A stretch of DNA of 64,000 nucleotides from Pigmentibacter sp. JX0631 (GCF_029873255.1 NZ_CP123622.1:1514501-1578500), one strand, 5' to 3'; counted from the first letter of the stretch, positions 46,491 to 57,215 are shown. Made by a program: numbers and translations. The notes: generated from the letters alone by a model not told the origin.

Positions 46491-46531
46491 AAATGCCAAT
46501 TATTAGTTCGATAATAATTGGCATTTTTATT
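46491..46531 (+). terminator. Terminator after sucCD
   Basis: TGCCAATTATTA pairs perfectly with TAATAATTGGCA around GTTCGA, followed by TTTTTATTTTT. It lies 27 bases after the sucD stop. Confidence 0.9.
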
Positions 46532-46592
46532 TTTGCAAGATACAATATAGGTAACTTATAAGACTAGTAAACTATAATTTTGGTAAATATCT

Positions 46593-47807
46593 ATGCAATA
46601 CTCCCAAAATGTCATTGGAAAAAATTTTTTCTATAAAAACTCTTTGCTATTTTTTATTTTTATTTTCACAGCCATATTTATTTTAATTGAATTAAAGAAT
46701 GGAAGATATTGGCAAAGTGATTTTGAAGTATACTACAAAGCTGCCGTACGAATGCTAAATTCTGAAAATTTATATAGAATTGTAGAAGATAATTTTTATA
46801 GATATAAGTACTCACCTGCAGCAGCTATTCTTTATACACCATTTACTTTATTACCATTTGAAATAGCAAAATATTCATACACTTTTTTTCTTAGCTTTCT
46901 TATATATATAATAATAAAAATATCATATAAAATGTCAAAAATTGATGACAATTATATTCAAACTTATAAAAATAAACTTTTTGTATATTGTATTATCATG
47001 GTTGGAATTGCAAATAATTTTACTCGAGAATTGCATCTTGGACAAGCTAATATAATAATTCTATTTTTTTCTTTATTTTCTGTTTATACCAAAGATAAAA
47101 ATCGTTTTCTTTCAGCTTTTTTTCTAGCGTATTCTGGTATAATAAAACCATATTTTATTTTATTCATAGTATACTATATATTACAAAAAGAATTTAAATA
47201 TCTTCTGTATTTAATTTTGTCTATATTAATAATATCATTTATACCATTAATATTTTTTAATTTCAATTCTTTTATTGAAAACTACCAGTTATGGTTTAAT
47301 GAAATAAAAATAGAAATTTTAAGAGAAAGAAGTGAAATTAGTTATGGCAATATATCAATATTCACTTTTTTCGATAATTTTTTCATTAGTATCTTAAATT
47401 TAAAAAAAGAATTATCTCATATTATTACATTATCTTTAACTGGAATTTTTACTTACTTATTTTTAATTGAATCCAAAAAAAAATTGGATAAAAATTTACG
47501 ATCATTTTACAATTTTTCATTTCTATTAAGCTTAATACCTTTATTAGCTTCAAATGGAAGAAGTATTTACATATTTTCATTTCCTTTAATTTTTCTTACA
47601 TCATTTATTTTTAAAAGAAAAAATAACTTACTTATTACTTTATACATTATTGCTATTTTTCTAATTGGTATTAATTTTGGAGATATTCAACTTATATCGA
47701 CATTTATAAGAAAATACTCTTTAATGCCTTTAGGAGTATTAATTCTATTATCTATATTGTTTTATAATGTAAAAAAAATAAAAATAACAAATACTGCAGG
47801 AATTTAA
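46593..47807 (+). CDS. GT87/DUF2029-like membrane glycosyltransferase
   Basis: A 404-residue protein with about ten membrane segments. The first periplasmic loop carries SDFEVYYKAA and then YKYSPAAAILYTPF, the pattern of polyprenyl-phosphate mannosyltransferases (GT87, DUF2029). It likely transfers a sugar from a lipid carrier outside the membrane. The acceptor is unknown. Confidence 0.75.
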   Translation: MQYSQNVIGKNFFYKNSLLFFIFIFTAIFILIELKNGRYWQSDFEVYYKAAVRMLNSENLYRIVEDNFYRYKYSPAAAILYTPFTLLPFEIAKYSYTFFLSFLIYIIIKISYKMSKIDDNYIQTYKNKLFVYCIIMVGIANNFTRELHLGQANIIILFFSLFSVYTKDKNRFLSAFFLAYSGIIKPYFILFIVYYILQKEFKYLLYLILSILIISFIPLIFFNFNSFIENYQLWFNEIKIEILRERSEISYGNISIFTFFDNFFISILNLKKELSHIITLSLTGIFTYLFLIESKKKLDKNLRSFYNFSFLLSLIPLLASNGRSIYIFSFPLIFLTSFIFKRKNNLLITLYIIAIFLIGINFGDIQLISTFIRKYSLMPLGVLILLSILFYNVKKIKITNTAGI

Positions 47808-47811
47808 ATTA

Positions 47812-48555
47812 ATGAAGAAATTCAATTTTTTTTTCTTATTCTTAATATTCTCTTCTTTAAAAGCTTTTGGACAAGATAGTAATCTTTTAAAAATTGGTTA
47901 TTTCGATATCAAACCATTTTCATATTATGACGAAAAAAAAAGAAAAGATACCGGAATTATTTTAGAATTTTTAAAAGAGAAGATTCTTACCTTTAAAAAT
48001 AAAAAAATCGTATTTCAACAATATCCTTTGTCTAGAGTATTAACTGAATTAAATTTAAATAAAATTGACGCTATTGCTTTTCTAGCTAAAACAAAAGAAA
48101 GAGAAAAGAATTTTAACTATACAAAAACCCCCATCTATACTTCAAATAGTTTTATGACCTTCTTAAAAACTTCACCAATAAATTATATTAAAAATATTGA
48201 AGATATAAAAAATGAAACGATTGGAATTGGACAACATGCTGCTCTTTGTGATTTCTTAGAAAAAAATAGGGACCAACTTACTTTTGAAGAATCATCAGCA
48301 GAAAATTACAATATTGTGCTCATCAATAAATTACTATTTAATAGAATTTCTGCTGCTTATACATATTTACCAGATTCATTATATTATGAAGCTAAGAAGA
48401 GCAACACTTTAAAGCAATTAAAATTTATCAAAATACCGGAAAGTCCAGTTTCGGTTTATTTTGTCCTTTCAAAAAATTTTATCCCAAAAGAGCAAGATTT
48501 AATTGAAAAAAATTTAAAAAATAATCACTTACTATATAAACCAGAATTTAATTGA
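47812..48555 (+). CDS. Periplasmic substrate-binding protein (SBP_bac_3-like)
   Basis: A 247-residue protein with a signal peptide (to about residue 21, KAFGQ) and a family 3 solute-binding pattern: KIGYFDIKPFSYYDEKKRK, then AFLAKTKEREKNFNY. No ABC permease or ATPase lies nearby, so it may serve as an orphan sensor or binder. It begins 4 bases after the GT87-like gene and overlaps the converging menD by 31 bases. Confidence 0.75.
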   Translation: MKKFNFFFLFLIFSSLKAFGQDSNLLKIGYFDIKPFSYYDEKKRKDTGIILEFLKEKILTFKNKKIVFQQYPLSRVLTELNLNKIDAIAFLAKTKEREKNFNYTKTPIYTSNSFMTFLKTSPINYIKNIEDIKNETIGIGQHAALCDFLEKNRDQLTFEESSAENYNIVLINKLLFNRISAAYTYLPDSLYYEAKKSNTLKQLKFIKIPESPVSVYFVLSKNFIPKEQDLIEKNLKNNHLLYKPEFN

Positions 48556-50165
48556 ATTGACTTTAATTTTTTTCCAAAATTTTCTGTTTCAAGATTACAT
48601 GGTTTTATTTCTACTATGAGTTTCATGTTATTTATAAACTCAAAATTTATATCATTTAGTTGATTAATATCTTCTATTAACTGATAATTAATATTCCACA
48701 TTTCAGCCCAAGATTTAAATTGCAAATCATGGTTATTCTTACAAAAATCAACCGTTTCCCCACCAAGTACACTATTAAATATTTGCCCCCCAGAATTATT
48801 AATAATAAATATTATAAATGCTATATTTTTATTGTATTGAGCCCAAAGACTCTGCAAATCATATAATGTAGTTAAATCACCAAATATGCCAATATTAAGT
48901 TTATTCTCAACAGCACAGCCTAAAAAAGTTGAAATTTGACCATCTATTCCATTTGCTCCTCTTGAAGCTTCAATTTGCAAATCTTTATTTTCATATGTGG
49001 CAATAAGATCCCAAGTTCTTATAGGCAAACTATTTCCTAAATAAATAAGACTTTTCTTTGGTATCTTAAGAGACAATTTATGTAAAAAAGAATGTTCAGA
49101 ATTAGGAAATTCATTTAAAATTTCTAAAGCACTGCAATAATTGTCATAAGATTGATTAATTAATAATTCCATTTTTTTATTTACAATATTAAAATCTGAC
49201 AATAAAATTTCTTTTAGTTTAGGAAAAAAATCTCTAAAATTTACTTGTAAATGATCGGCCTTATAAGAACCAGAAAAATGAGACTCAGAAATTGATAACA
49301 CATTTAATTTTAAATTACTTTCATCAATTTCACGCCAAATTTTATGGGTAGGAGTATTCCCAATTTTTAAAACACTATCAAAATCTAACTTTAAATGTTT
49401 AGCTCTTTCCCATAAATTATTTGCAAATAAAATTTTAATTTCATTTAATTCTTCGCATTCACGCAAATTTGAAATTGATTCAAGATAAACAGGTCTATTT
49501 AAATACCTTAAAAAATTAATTAAAACTGATTTATTTTCAATATAATTCTTCGAAACAAGAACTAATAAATTTTTACTTTCACTGATAAATTTTTTGAATA
49601 CTTCAAATTCATTTGAGTAATTTAAAGTTAATTCCCCAATATTATCTTTTATTAAATTATCAAAATTATATTCTTTTATTTCATTAGACTGCAATGGAAC
49701 ATCAAAGCAAGGATTTATATGAATGGGTTTATTTTTCCTATAACAAGAAATATTAAATTCATCGTGCGCTTCAATATCAATACATACTGAGACATAGTTT
49801 CCAAATATATTTTTTTGTTCAATAGTTTGGGGCGAACCAGTTCCTCTTTGCTTTTTAGGTCTATCAGCAGTTACTACTACTAAGGGTAAATCAGAATAAT
49901 AAGCTTCAATAACAGCAGGAAATAACTCAGCTACTGCTGTGCCAGAAGTAACAATAACAGCAACAGGTGAGTTTAATGCTTTCATTCTTCCTAATGCATA
50001 AAATGCCAAGCTTCTTTCATCAAAATGGCTATAAATTTTTATTTCTTTATTACTTAATAAAAGTTCTATTAAAGGAACATTTCTTGCACCTGCACAAACA
50101 TAAAATTCCCTAACTCCCCACTGCATAAGATTTTTAATAATTTTGTAGGAAAACTCAGAATTCAT
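48525..50165 (-). CDS. menD: SEPHCHC synthase
   Basis: A 546-residue thiamine-diphosphate enzyme that joins 2-oxoglutarate to isochorismate in menaquinone synthesis. VTSGTAVAELFPAVIEAYY with its catalytic Glu, VVTADRP, EASRGANGIDGQ and IFIINNSGGQIF are typical. It overlaps menF by 11 bases (menF upstream). Confidence 0.94.
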   Translation of the reverse strand: MNSEFSYKIIKNLMQWGVREFYVCAGARNVPLIELLLSNKEIKIYSHFDERSLAFYALGRMKALNSPVAVIVTSGTAVAELFPAVIEAYYSDLPLVVVTADRPKKQRGTGSPQTIEQKNIFGNYVSVCIDIEAHDEFNISCYRKNKPIHINPCFDVPLQSNEIKEYNFDNLIKDNIGELTLNYSNEFEVFKKFISESKNLLVLVSKNYIENKSVLINFLRYLNRPVYLESISNLRECEELNEIKILFANNLWERAKHLKLDFDSVLKIGNTPTHKIWREIDESNLKLNVLSISESHFSGSYKADHLQVNFRDFFPKLKEILLSDFNIVNKKMELLINQSYDNYCSALEILNEFPNSEHSFLHKLSLKIPKKSLIYLGNSLPIRTWDLIATYENKDLQIEASRGANGIDGQISTFLGCAVENKLNIGIFGDLTTLYDLQSLWAQYNKNIAFIIFIINNSGGQIFNSVLGGETVDFCKNNHDLQFKSWAEMWNINYQLIEDINQLNDINFEFINNMKLIVEIKPCNLETENFGKKLKSIQLNSGLYSK

Positions 50166-51228
50166 AATTTAATCCTAGATTTTTAATAATAGATTGGATT
50201 TTAAATTTTATTTCATTCATTTCTTCTTGATAAATACTTTCATTGATCACTCCACCTCCAGCGGTAATTTGCACATCAAAATTATCCCATTCAATACCTC
50301 TAATAAGACATACGCAAAATGATTTTTTATTACTCAACATAATTCCAAATGGTGCAGCAAAATTTTTTCGTTGGCTAGAATTAAGGAATGACTCTTCTAT
50401 CCAAAATTGATTATTTTTTGGATAAATACCGACTGCAGGTGTTGGATGCAAAAGGTTTACTAATTTTAAAAAATTAAATTCCGAATTTAAATTCAAGTAT
50501 ATATCAGTTTTTAAATGAATAAGGTGAGGTAACTCAAATATAGTGGTTTGACCTATTTTTACTTCTCCATACAAATTTAAAGATTTTTTAATCCCTTCTA
50601 TAACAAAATTATGTTCATTATTCATTTTTGGATCGTGCAAAAATTTATCTATGTCTACATTTATTTCATTTTTAATAGTTCCTGCAAGAGCGATAGTAAA
50701 TATACTATTATTTTCTTGTAAAAAAATAAGTTCTGGACTTGCCCCTATTATTCCTTTATTCTCTTCCCAAAAACCATATAAATGACACTTATTATTTTTA
50801 ATATTTTTAATTATATTTTTAATAAAATACAATTTGTTTTTATTATCTATTTCAAAATTACCTGGCAAGAAAGAAAATGGAACTCCTTTTTGAATGTTTT
50901 TATTTTTAATACTATTCTTAATTAAGTCATATTGATTTTTATAAAACAAATCATCAAATTTATTCCATTTTATATCTGGAATTTCAGAAATATCTCTCTC
51001 CAAAATGTTTTGAAATGTTTCAATAGAAAACTCAAAAAATTTATTCCCTTTAAAAAAAGATTTTCCATTTTTAAAATAAAAATCACTAAAATAAAAATAA
51101 GGATATGCTAAATTTTCATTTGATTGATATTTTTCTATAGATTCATACATACACCAAATTTTATTTTCTTGTGGCGAAGACACAAACATTCCAGAATTCA
51201 AAAATTCTTCTAAATTAAATAATTCCAT
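50155..51228 (-). CDS. menF: Isochorismate synthase
   Basis: A 357-residue chorismate-binding enzyme that makes isochorismate for menaquinone. GASPELIF, ALAGTIKNE, HPTPAVGIYPK, APFGIM and ITAGGGVINES cover the family's active-site motifs. It forms a two-gene unit with menD. The other men genes are about 20 kb away, and menH and a menG/ubiE are not in this window. Confidence 0.92.
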   Translation of the reverse strand: MELFNLEEFLNSGMFVSSPQENKIWCMYESIEKYQSNENLAYPYFYFSDFYFKNGKSFFKGNKFFEFSIETFQNILERDISEIPDIKWNKFDDLFYKNQYDLIKNSIKNKNIQKGVPFSFLPGNFEIDNKNKLYFIKNIIKNIKNNKCHLYGFWEENKGIIGASPELIFLQENNSIFTIALAGTIKNEINVDIDKFLHDPKMNNEHNFVIEGIKKSLNLYGEVKIGQTTIFELPHLIHLKTDIYLNLNSEFNFLKLVNLLHPTPAVGIYPKNNQFWIEESFLNSSQRKNFAAPFGIMLSNKKSFCVCLIRGIEWDNFDVQITAGGGVINESIYQEEMNEIKFKIQSIIKNLGLNYEF

Positions 51229-51251
51229 TTAATTTCCTAGCAAACGTTTTG

Positions 51252-52238
51252 TTAATTGCATTTAACTTGCAATAAATCATATAAATTTTGAAAATCTACT
51301 GGATAAGGAGCTGTAAATTTCATTTCATTTCCATGCCGCGGATGAACAAATCCCAAATGTAAAGCATGCAGCATTTGGCGTGGAGAACTTTTTGTTACCG
51401 TAGCAAAAAGTTCTTTTTTATTTTTTAACTTATCAGGAATTTTAGAATAAAGTGAATCTCCAACTATTCCATTTCCTAAATATGCCATTTGTACTCTAAT
51501 TTGATGAGTTCTTCCTGTATATAGTGAGCAGGAAACCAAAGAAAATTCTTCATTTCCAAACTCTTTAAGTAATTTATACTTCAGAATAGCTTTTTTCCCA
51601 ATACCTTCTTCCTGAACGGAATATTTTAAGCGATTTTTTAAATCTCTACCATGCCAAGTTTCAATATTACCCTCTATTTTAGGCAATTTGCCATATACTA
51701 TAGCATGATAGATTCTTGTTTGAGAATGTTCAGCAAATTGTTGCGAAAGGTGAGTTAAAGCCAATTGTGATTTAGCTACAACCATAACTCCACTAGTATC
51801 TCTATCAAGACGATGCACAATCCCCGCCCTTACAGGACCACCTAAGGAAGGTAAAGTCATTCCTGTGTATGCCAAAATAGCGTTAACTAACGTTCCTGAT
51901 TGAACACCTGCTCCAGGATGAACAACCATCCCAGCTTCTTTATTTATTACTATTAAATCTTCATCCTCATATAAAATATTTAAGGGAATTCTTTCACCAA
52001 CTGGTTCTTTATTGATTTCATTGAGGAAAGAAAAATCTATTTCGGCAATTTGATTTTTCTTTAGTTTATAAGAAGATTTAAAGAATTTATTGTCAATTTT
52101 AACTTTTTTATTCTCTATCAATTTTGTTGCAAATGATCGGCTAGGTATCATATCAAACATACGAGTTATAAAAATATCTAAACGCTGATTATCAAATTCA
52201 TCAGGTACTTCAATGGTAACCACAGATTTTTCTTGCAT
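51252..52238 (-). CDS. rluD: 23S rRNA pseudouridine synthase, RluD-like
   Basis: A 328-residue enzyme with an N-terminal S4 RNA-binding domain (about 12-70) and the catalytic motif GIVHRLDRDTSGVMV. The pattern fits the RluA/RluD group. RluD (helix 69) is the best guess by length and S4 domain; RluC is the alternative. It lies between menF and the RodZ-like gene on the same strand. Confidence 0.88.
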   Translation of the reverse strand: MQEKSVVTIEVPDEFDNQRLDIFITRMFDMIPSRSFATKLIENKKVKIDNKFFKSSYKLKKNQIAEIDFSFLNEINKEPVGERIPLNILYEDEDLIVINKEAGMVVHPGAGVQSGTLVNAILAYTGMTLPSLGGPVRAGIVHRLDRDTSGVMVVAKSQLALTHLSQQFAEHSQTRIYHAIVYGKLPKIEGNIETWHGRDLKNRLKYSVQEEGIGKKAILKYKLLKEFGNEEFSLVSCSLYTGRTHQIRVQMAYLGNGIVGDSLYSKIPDKLKNKKELFATVTKSSPRQMLHALHLGFVHPRHGNEMKFTAPYPVDFQNLYDLLQVKCN

Positions 52239-52245
52239 AATACGC

Positions 52246-52264
52246 CAACCTATTTTTTAGGTTG
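52246..52264 (-). promoter_or_regulatory. Hairpin over the rluD ribosome binding region
   Basis: CAACCTA pairs with TAGGTTG around a 5-nt T-rich loop, between the RodZ-like gene's stop and the rluD ATG. The AGGTT that might serve as ribosome binding site is inside the stem. No T-run follows, so it is not a terminator. Confidence 0.3.
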
Positions 52265-52273
52265 ACTAAGAAA

Positions 52274-53038
52274 TTACTTCTTTTTCATCAACCTTTTTTT
52301 ATTTCTATATATTTCTATGAGAGCTTCAACAAGCTCTTTTTTCTCTATTCCTAAATAACTAAGGTAAGAGCTAAAAAAGCCTTTTGCATAGACTTCAGCT
52401 GGTAAATTTTCAAAATGATCAGTCTCTATTGCCTCTAAATAATTCTTGCTTACTTTTATTTTTAAAGACATTTCATCAATTGATACATCCATTTTTTCTC
52501 TAATATTTTTTAAAAATAATCCATTAATATTATTTTTATTTCTTAACATTTCTTGAATACTGTTTAATAATAAATGGTTTTTAGTAGCTTCTGCTTTTAT
52601 GTTTTTAGATTGAATTGGAATTTTTGCATTAAATATACTTTCAACTGGTTTAATTGAATGTGTTTTATTAACTAAATTAGATTTTTTTTCAATTATTTGA
52701 TTATAAATAGGAGTATAATCATCATCGAATTCACTTGAGCTACTTTCTGGAGGATTATTATTTCTTAATGTTTGATGAGTCTTTTTAGGGAATAAGGTTG
52801 CTGATATAACAACTTCTTCTTGATCTAAAGAATTATCATCATCAAGATAGTTGACTAATTCTTGAAATGCTTTTTCTACTTCATCATATAATAATTGAGT
52901 ATTTTGACTATTTTTTTCAGCTTCTTCAAGTTGTTTTCTTTTATTTCTATAAGCTTCTTCAATTTTTAGTAAGGAAACTTCACCTTCAGGCAATCCAAGG
53001 ACCTCAAATGGATTCTTTCTTTTAAATTGTATTTCCAT
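52274..53038 (-). CDS. J-domain-like plus RodZ-type HTH protein
   Basis: A 254-residue protein. The N-terminal 65 residues (NPFEVLGLPEGEVSLLKIEEAY... and YDEVEKAFQELV) resemble a J-domain without an obvious HPD tripeptide. A low-complexity linker follows, and the C-terminal 75 residues form the HTH_25 domain of RodZ/YmfM proteins (NYLEAIETDHFENLPAEVYAKGFFSSYLS pattern, seen at about 200-230). No membrane segment is present. It sits 3 bases after the MinD-like gene, so the two may act together in cell-pole or division positioning. Confidence 0.72.
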   Translation of the reverse strand: MEIQFKRKNPFEVLGLPEGEVSLLKIEEAYRNKRKQLEEAEKNSQNTQLLYDEVEKAFQELVNYLDDDNSLDQEEVVISATLFPKKTHQTLRNNNPPESSSSEFDDDYTPIYNQIIEKKSNLVNKTHSIKPVESIFNAKIPIQSKNIKAEATKNHLLLNSIQEMLRNKNNINGLFLKNIREKMDVSIDEMSLKIKVSKNYLEAIETDHFENLPAEVYAKGFFSSYLSYLGIEKKELVEALIEIYRNKKRLMKKK

Positions 53039-53041
53039 AAT

Positions 53042-54229
53042 TTAACCAGCTTTTTCTTTACCTTGGTTATCAGCAAACATTTTAATAATTCTATCAGTTA
53101 TATGATTAATGTTAACAGCTATTGTGGATAAAGGATAATCTATAATAAGAGGTCTCCTTACACGCACAGATTTCCATACTGCATCATCATATCTTGTTGA
53201 ACCCAAAAATTGAGCAGAAAAACCAAAGTATCTGTTACAAATAACTGACATCGATTCACCAAGGTCTCGATCTTCTTTTGTTCTAACCTGGTTCATTATA
53301 ATACCAATATTTGTAGCTTCAATCATATCTTTAATTTGTTTTCCAACTTCTTTATTTTTTTGAGCGAAATTTATAATTTGAGAGAAAGGGGTTTCTGTTG
53401 ATTTAGGATTTGAAATTTTTCTTAACAATTCTGATTCCACTTCTTCTTCGATTTCAAAAGCTTTACATATACTTTGAATTTTACGGTACAGCACACTCTT
53501 CATAAAAACATAAGCATTTTCAATACTAGTAGGCTCAGGAGCAACAACTAAAATTCCACCATGAGAAAATATAAAAAAATCTAATGTATGGATATGTGTG
53601 CCTGCTCCTAAATCCAAAAAAACAAAATCTGCTTCAAGTTCTTGCAATTTTGAAATCAATTTTATTTTTTGGGAACTTTGTGGTTTAATTTGTTGCCAGA
53701 ATTCTTGTCCACCACCATATAAAGTCAAATTGGGCAGGCAACAAGAAATTCCAGTTTCTTCTAAGGAAGACACATTCCCATGGATAAAATCTGAAATTCC
53801 TTTTTGTGGAGTAGGAACTCCTAAGCAAGTATGAAGATTTGCAGCTCCGAGATCTAAGTCCACAACAGAAACTTTGTAGCCAAGAGCAGCTAAACGGACA
53901 CAAATATTTGCAGATAAAAAACTTTTCCCAATTCCACCTTTTCCACCACCAATCGAAATAATTTGTGGTGTAGGAGAATTTTTTTGTCCTTGTTTTGTTA
54001 CTTTGTCAGATGAAATTGAAGAGTTTAAATTAACACTGCCGTCATTCATGTTTAAATATTTTTTATCGTTATTATTTTTACTAGAAAAATGCTCGTTAGG
54101 AATTTGTTCTGAATTTTCATTATCCGTCGTTTTTTGTGTATTATAATAAGCTTTAATAATACGTTCCGTGAAATCAGAAGAGTCTTTGCTATTTGGTTTA
54201 AAAATCCCTTTTGTCACCGTCTTAAGCAT
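53042..54229 (-). CDS. MinD/ParA-family P-loop ATPase (FlhG-like)
   Basis: A 395-residue ATPase with a deviant Walker A (GGKGGIGKSF), VDLDLGAANLHTCLG and FLDLGAGTH. An extra 80-residue Ser/Asn-rich N-terminus precedes the core. Such proteins oscillate or bind the membrane to position division, flagella or chemosensory arrays. The absence of MinE/MinC and flagellar genes nearby leaves the role open. It forms a pair with the RodZ-like gene. Confidence 0.85.
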   Translation of the reverse strand: MLKTVTKGIFKPNSKDSSDFTERIIKAYYNTQKTTDNENSEQIPNEHFSSKNNNDKKYLNMNDGSVNLNSSISSDKVTKQGQKNSPTPQIISIGGGKGGIGKSFLSANICVRLAALGYKVSVVDLDLGAANLHTCLGVPTPQKGISDFIHGNVSSLEETGISCCLPNLTLYGGGQEFWQQIKPQSSQKIKLISKLQELEADFVFLDLGAGTHIHTLDFFIFSHGGILVVAPEPTSIENAYVFMKSVLYRKIQSICKAFEIEEEVESELLRKISNPKSTETPFSQIINFAQKNKEVGKQIKDMIEATNIGIIMNQVRTKEDRDLGESMSVICNRYFGFSAQFLGSTRYDDAVWKSVRVRRPLIIDYPLSTIAVNINHITDRIIKMFADNQGKEKAG

Positions 54230-54351
54230 ATGTCTTTTACCCTGCTTAGATATAAAATTTATTTTATTATCGGATATTTAAGAAAACTTGAGGCGAAAAA
54301 ATTTGCAGGGCTGAAATTGCATAGTCAAATAAATAAGACGATTTGGAAGAA

Positions 54352-54807
54352 TTATTTTTTCTCGTGTTTTTGTTCTAACTTTGGACCACCTGGAGCAAAG
54401 TTTCCATTTTGATCTACTTCTCGCATAATCTTTATACCTTCATTCTTATGGAAAAAATCTCTTCCACTCAATTCTGTTAAAGTAATAGCAAAGAACAGAA
54501 TCATAAAAAGAACTGCAGAACCAAAAACAAATGAATAGAATTTATCTTCATGAATGAGTTCCATAAAAAATACTGCAACAAGTACTGACTGAATTAAGGC
54601 CACTGATAAGATAACAACTAATTTCCAGATACTTGGAATTGGAAGAAAAGATATCCCCACGTTAACAAAGATCATTATAAATAGAACGGTAAAGATTGCC
54701 AAATATAGTTTTACTGGCAACAATCCATGTCCGCCGTTATTACTTCCTGAATTATTTTCTGAATTACTTTTTGAAGTAAAATGATTTTGGTTTTTAAACA
54801 TTATCAA
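54352..54807 (-). CDS. Cytochrome c oxidase subunit IV
   Basis: A 151-residue membrane protein with three hydrophobic segments (about 28-50, 58-80, 85-110) and FFMELIHEDKF, typical of prokaryotic subunit IV families. It assembles with caa3 oxidase. It is the last gene of the oxidase operon. Confidence 0.82.
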   Translation of the reverse strand: MIMFKNQNHFTSKSNSENNSGSNNGGHGLLPVKLYLAIFTVLFIMIFVNVGISFLPIPSIWKLVVILSVALIQSVLVAVFFMELIHEDKFYSFVFGSAVLFMILFFAITLTELSGRDFFHKNEGIKIMREVDQNGNFAPGGPKLEQKHEKK

Positions 54808-54818
54808 CTCCTAATTTC

Positions 54819-55478
54819 TTACTTCGCAAGATAAAGTAATGGAAATAAAAATATCCAGACAATATCAACAAGGTGCCAAAATAAACTCGTATTTTCTAAA
54901 GAAACATAGTTCTCTGAATTAAATTCACCTCTAGCAGCCCGAATAAGCATCCAAGTCATTAAGCCTAAACCTACAACAATATGTAATCCGTGCATACCCG
55001 TCATAACGTAGTATAAGCCAAAAAAGATATGCGCTAGAGGATTTTGTATTTCAGCTTCAGCAATTGGATGAAAATATTTACCTGGGTAATAGCCTTCATG
55101 AAAGTGCATACCCCATTCTGTCATTTTAATAATTAAAAACATCAATCCACAAATCATAGTGGCCACTAAAAATTTAATAGTACCACTTCTATTATTAGAA
55201 CGTGCAGATCTTACACATAAACTCATGGTTAAAGAACTTACTAAAAGAATAACACTATTTATAGTCCCTAATTTCCAATCCATTGAGGTTTGCGCTTCTG
55301 CAACCATTTCAGGATACATGTATCTAACAAAACCAAAAGCACAAAATAATCCTGAAAAGAATAGAAGCTCTTGCGCCATAAAAACCCACATGCCCAACTT
55401 ACCAGCTGCAGTTTGTTGATCCATCGTTTTAAAATGATGGGCATGATATTTCGGATGATTTGTATTATGGTCAGTCAT
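54819..55478 (-). CDS. ctaE: Cytochrome c oxidase subunit III
   Basis: A 219-residue subunit III with several membrane segments. GMWVFMAQELLFFSGLF and YYVMTGMHGLHIVVG are diagnostic, with SLFWHLVDIVWIFLFPLLYL at the end. It starts 3 bases after subunit I. Confidence 0.94.
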   Translation of the reverse strand: MTDHNTNHPKYHAHHFKTMDQQTAAGKLGMWVFMAQELLFFSGLFCAFGFVRYMYPEMVAEAQTSMDWKLGTINSVILLVSSLTMSLCVRSARSNNRSGTIKFLVATMICGLMFLIIKMTEWGMHFHEGYYPGKYFHPIAEAEIQNPLAHIFFGLYYVMTGMHGLHIVVGLGLMTWMLIRAARGEFNSENYVSLENTSLFWHLVDIVWIFLFPLLYLAK

Positions 55479-55481
55479 AAA

Positions 55482-57176
55482 TTAGTGTCCCCCTGCCTTA
55501 GTTGGCTTCACAAGTTCATCAAATTCATACGGACCATTCTTTGAGATGGGTTGGTGTTCAAAGTTATGCTCTATTGGAACAACTGCAGTTTCAGTCCATT
55601 CCATAGATTTTCCTTTCCAAGGATTTGTTTTAGTTTCATTTTCACCATAAAAGATTGAATGAATCCAGTTAAACAGAACAATAAATAAACCTATGGATAA
55701 AACATAAGAACCTATTGTTGATAATACATGAAAAGTATAATATTCAGGCAAATAATCGTAATAACGCCGAGGCATACCACGAGTTCCCATAATAAATTGC
55801 GGGAAAAATGTTAGATTAAATCCAATGAAAACTACAACCGCACTAATATTTCCCCAAGTTTGGCTGAATTTTTTACCAGTAATTTTAGGCCACCAGTGAT
55901 AAACACCACCAATCCATGCGATTATTGTTCCACCCATCATAACATAGTGAAAGTGAGCAACCACAAAATAAGTATTGTGCAAATGTACATCAGTGGAAAG
56001 TGAACCTAAGAAAATTCCAGTTAATCCACCTATTAAAAACAGGAACAAAAATACAAATGCATAACACATTGGAGTAGTAAAAGAGATTGAGCCTTTATAT
56101 AAAGTAGCTACCCAACTAAAAACTTTAATAGCAGTTGGTACGGCAACACCATAAGTTAAGATAGAGAAAAACACTGTTGCTAAAGCTGATTGGCCGCTAG
56201 TAAACATATGGTGTCCCCAAACAAAGAAACCAATGACAGCAATACCAATACTTGAAATAGCAACAGCTTTATAACCAAAAATACTTTTTCTAGAATGAAT
56301 TGTAATAAGTTCACTCATAATTCCGAAAGCCGGTAGAATCATAATGTACACAGCAGGGTGTGAATAAAACCAGAAAAAGTTTTGAAAAAGAATTGGATCT
56401 CCACCTAAATTTGAGTCAAAAATACCAATTCCTAATAATCTTTCTATTGCAACCAATATTAAAGTAACACCAACGACAGGAGTTGCTAAAACTTGAATAA
56501 CGCTTGTTGCATAAATCGCCCAAACAAATAATGGCATTCTTACCCACGTCATACCGGGGGCTCGCATTTTATGAACTGTAACAATAAAATTAACACCGGT
56601 TAAAATAGAGGCCATACCTAAAATAAATGCACCAAATACTGCAGCAATTACAGATGTAGAAGTCTGTGTACTATAAGGTGTATAGAAGGTCCAGCCTGTG
56701 TCTAATCCACCGAACGCAATTGTATAAACTAAAAATAAAGCTCCAACTATATATAAGTGGTAGCTAATTAAATTCAATTTAGGGAAAGCAACGTCTTTAG
56801 CACCAATCATAAGTGGTAATAAAAAGTTACCTAGTGTTGCTGGTACAGAAGGAATAATAACGAGAAACACCATAATAGCGCCATGAAAAGTAAACGCTTC
56901 ATTGTAGTGATCTGCTGTAATCATATAAGAATTTGCAGTTGCATTTGGAATACGTACTTGCATAAGTTCTGTACGCAGTAATAATGCAAATAAACCTGCA
57001 ACTAAAAAGAAAATTGAGATTGAAATAAAATACATTACTCCAATTCTTTTATGATCAACTGTGAAAAGCCAAGACAAAAATCCTTTTTTTGCATTTAAAT
57101 AATTCAAACCAGGATCATGATGAGAAGACAGCATATCCGAAAATAATACCGGTTTGAGTGACTCTCGATTTTGCAT
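55482..57176 (-). CDS. ctaD: Cytochrome c oxidase subunit I
   Basis: A 564-residue haem-copper oxidase core. Low-spin haem His in TFHGAIMVF, the CuB-Tyr site in [14 protein letters not shown], CuB histidines in WGHHMF, and HFHYVMMGG for the haem ligands. It reduces oxygen at the inner membrane. Operon order sco-ctaC-ctaD-ctaE-subunit IV. Confidence 0.97.
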   Translation of the reverse strand: MQNRESLKPVLFSDMLSSHHDPGLNYLNAKKGFLSWLFTVDHKRIGVMYFISISIFFLVAGLFALLLRTELMQVRIPNATANSYMITADHYNEAFTFHGAIMVFLVIIPSVPATLGNFLLPLMIGAKDVAFPKLNLISYHLYIVGALFLVYTIAFGGLDTGWTFYTPYSTQTSTSVIAAVFGAFILGMASILTGVNFIVTVHKMRAPGMTWVRMPLFVWAIYATSVIQVLATPVVGVTLILVAIERLLGIGIFDSNLGGDPILFQNFFWFYSHPAVYIMILPAFGIMSELITIHSRKSIFGYKAVAISSIGIAVIGFFVWGHHMFTSGQSALATVFFSILTYGVAVPTAIKVFSWVATLYKGSISFTTPMCYAFVFLFLFLIGGLTGIFLGSLSTDVHLHNTYFVVAHFHYVMMGGTIIAWIGGVYHWWPKITGKKFSQTWGNISAVVVFIGFNLTFFPQFIMGTRGMPRRYYDYLPEYYTFHVLSTIGSYVLSIGLFIVLFNWIHSIFYGENETKTNPWKGKSMEWTETAVVPIEHNFEHQPISKNGPYEFDELVKPTKAGGH

Positions 57177-57215
57177 AGAACGAACTCCTAAATATCCAAA
57201 TAATCTTTTAATTTC

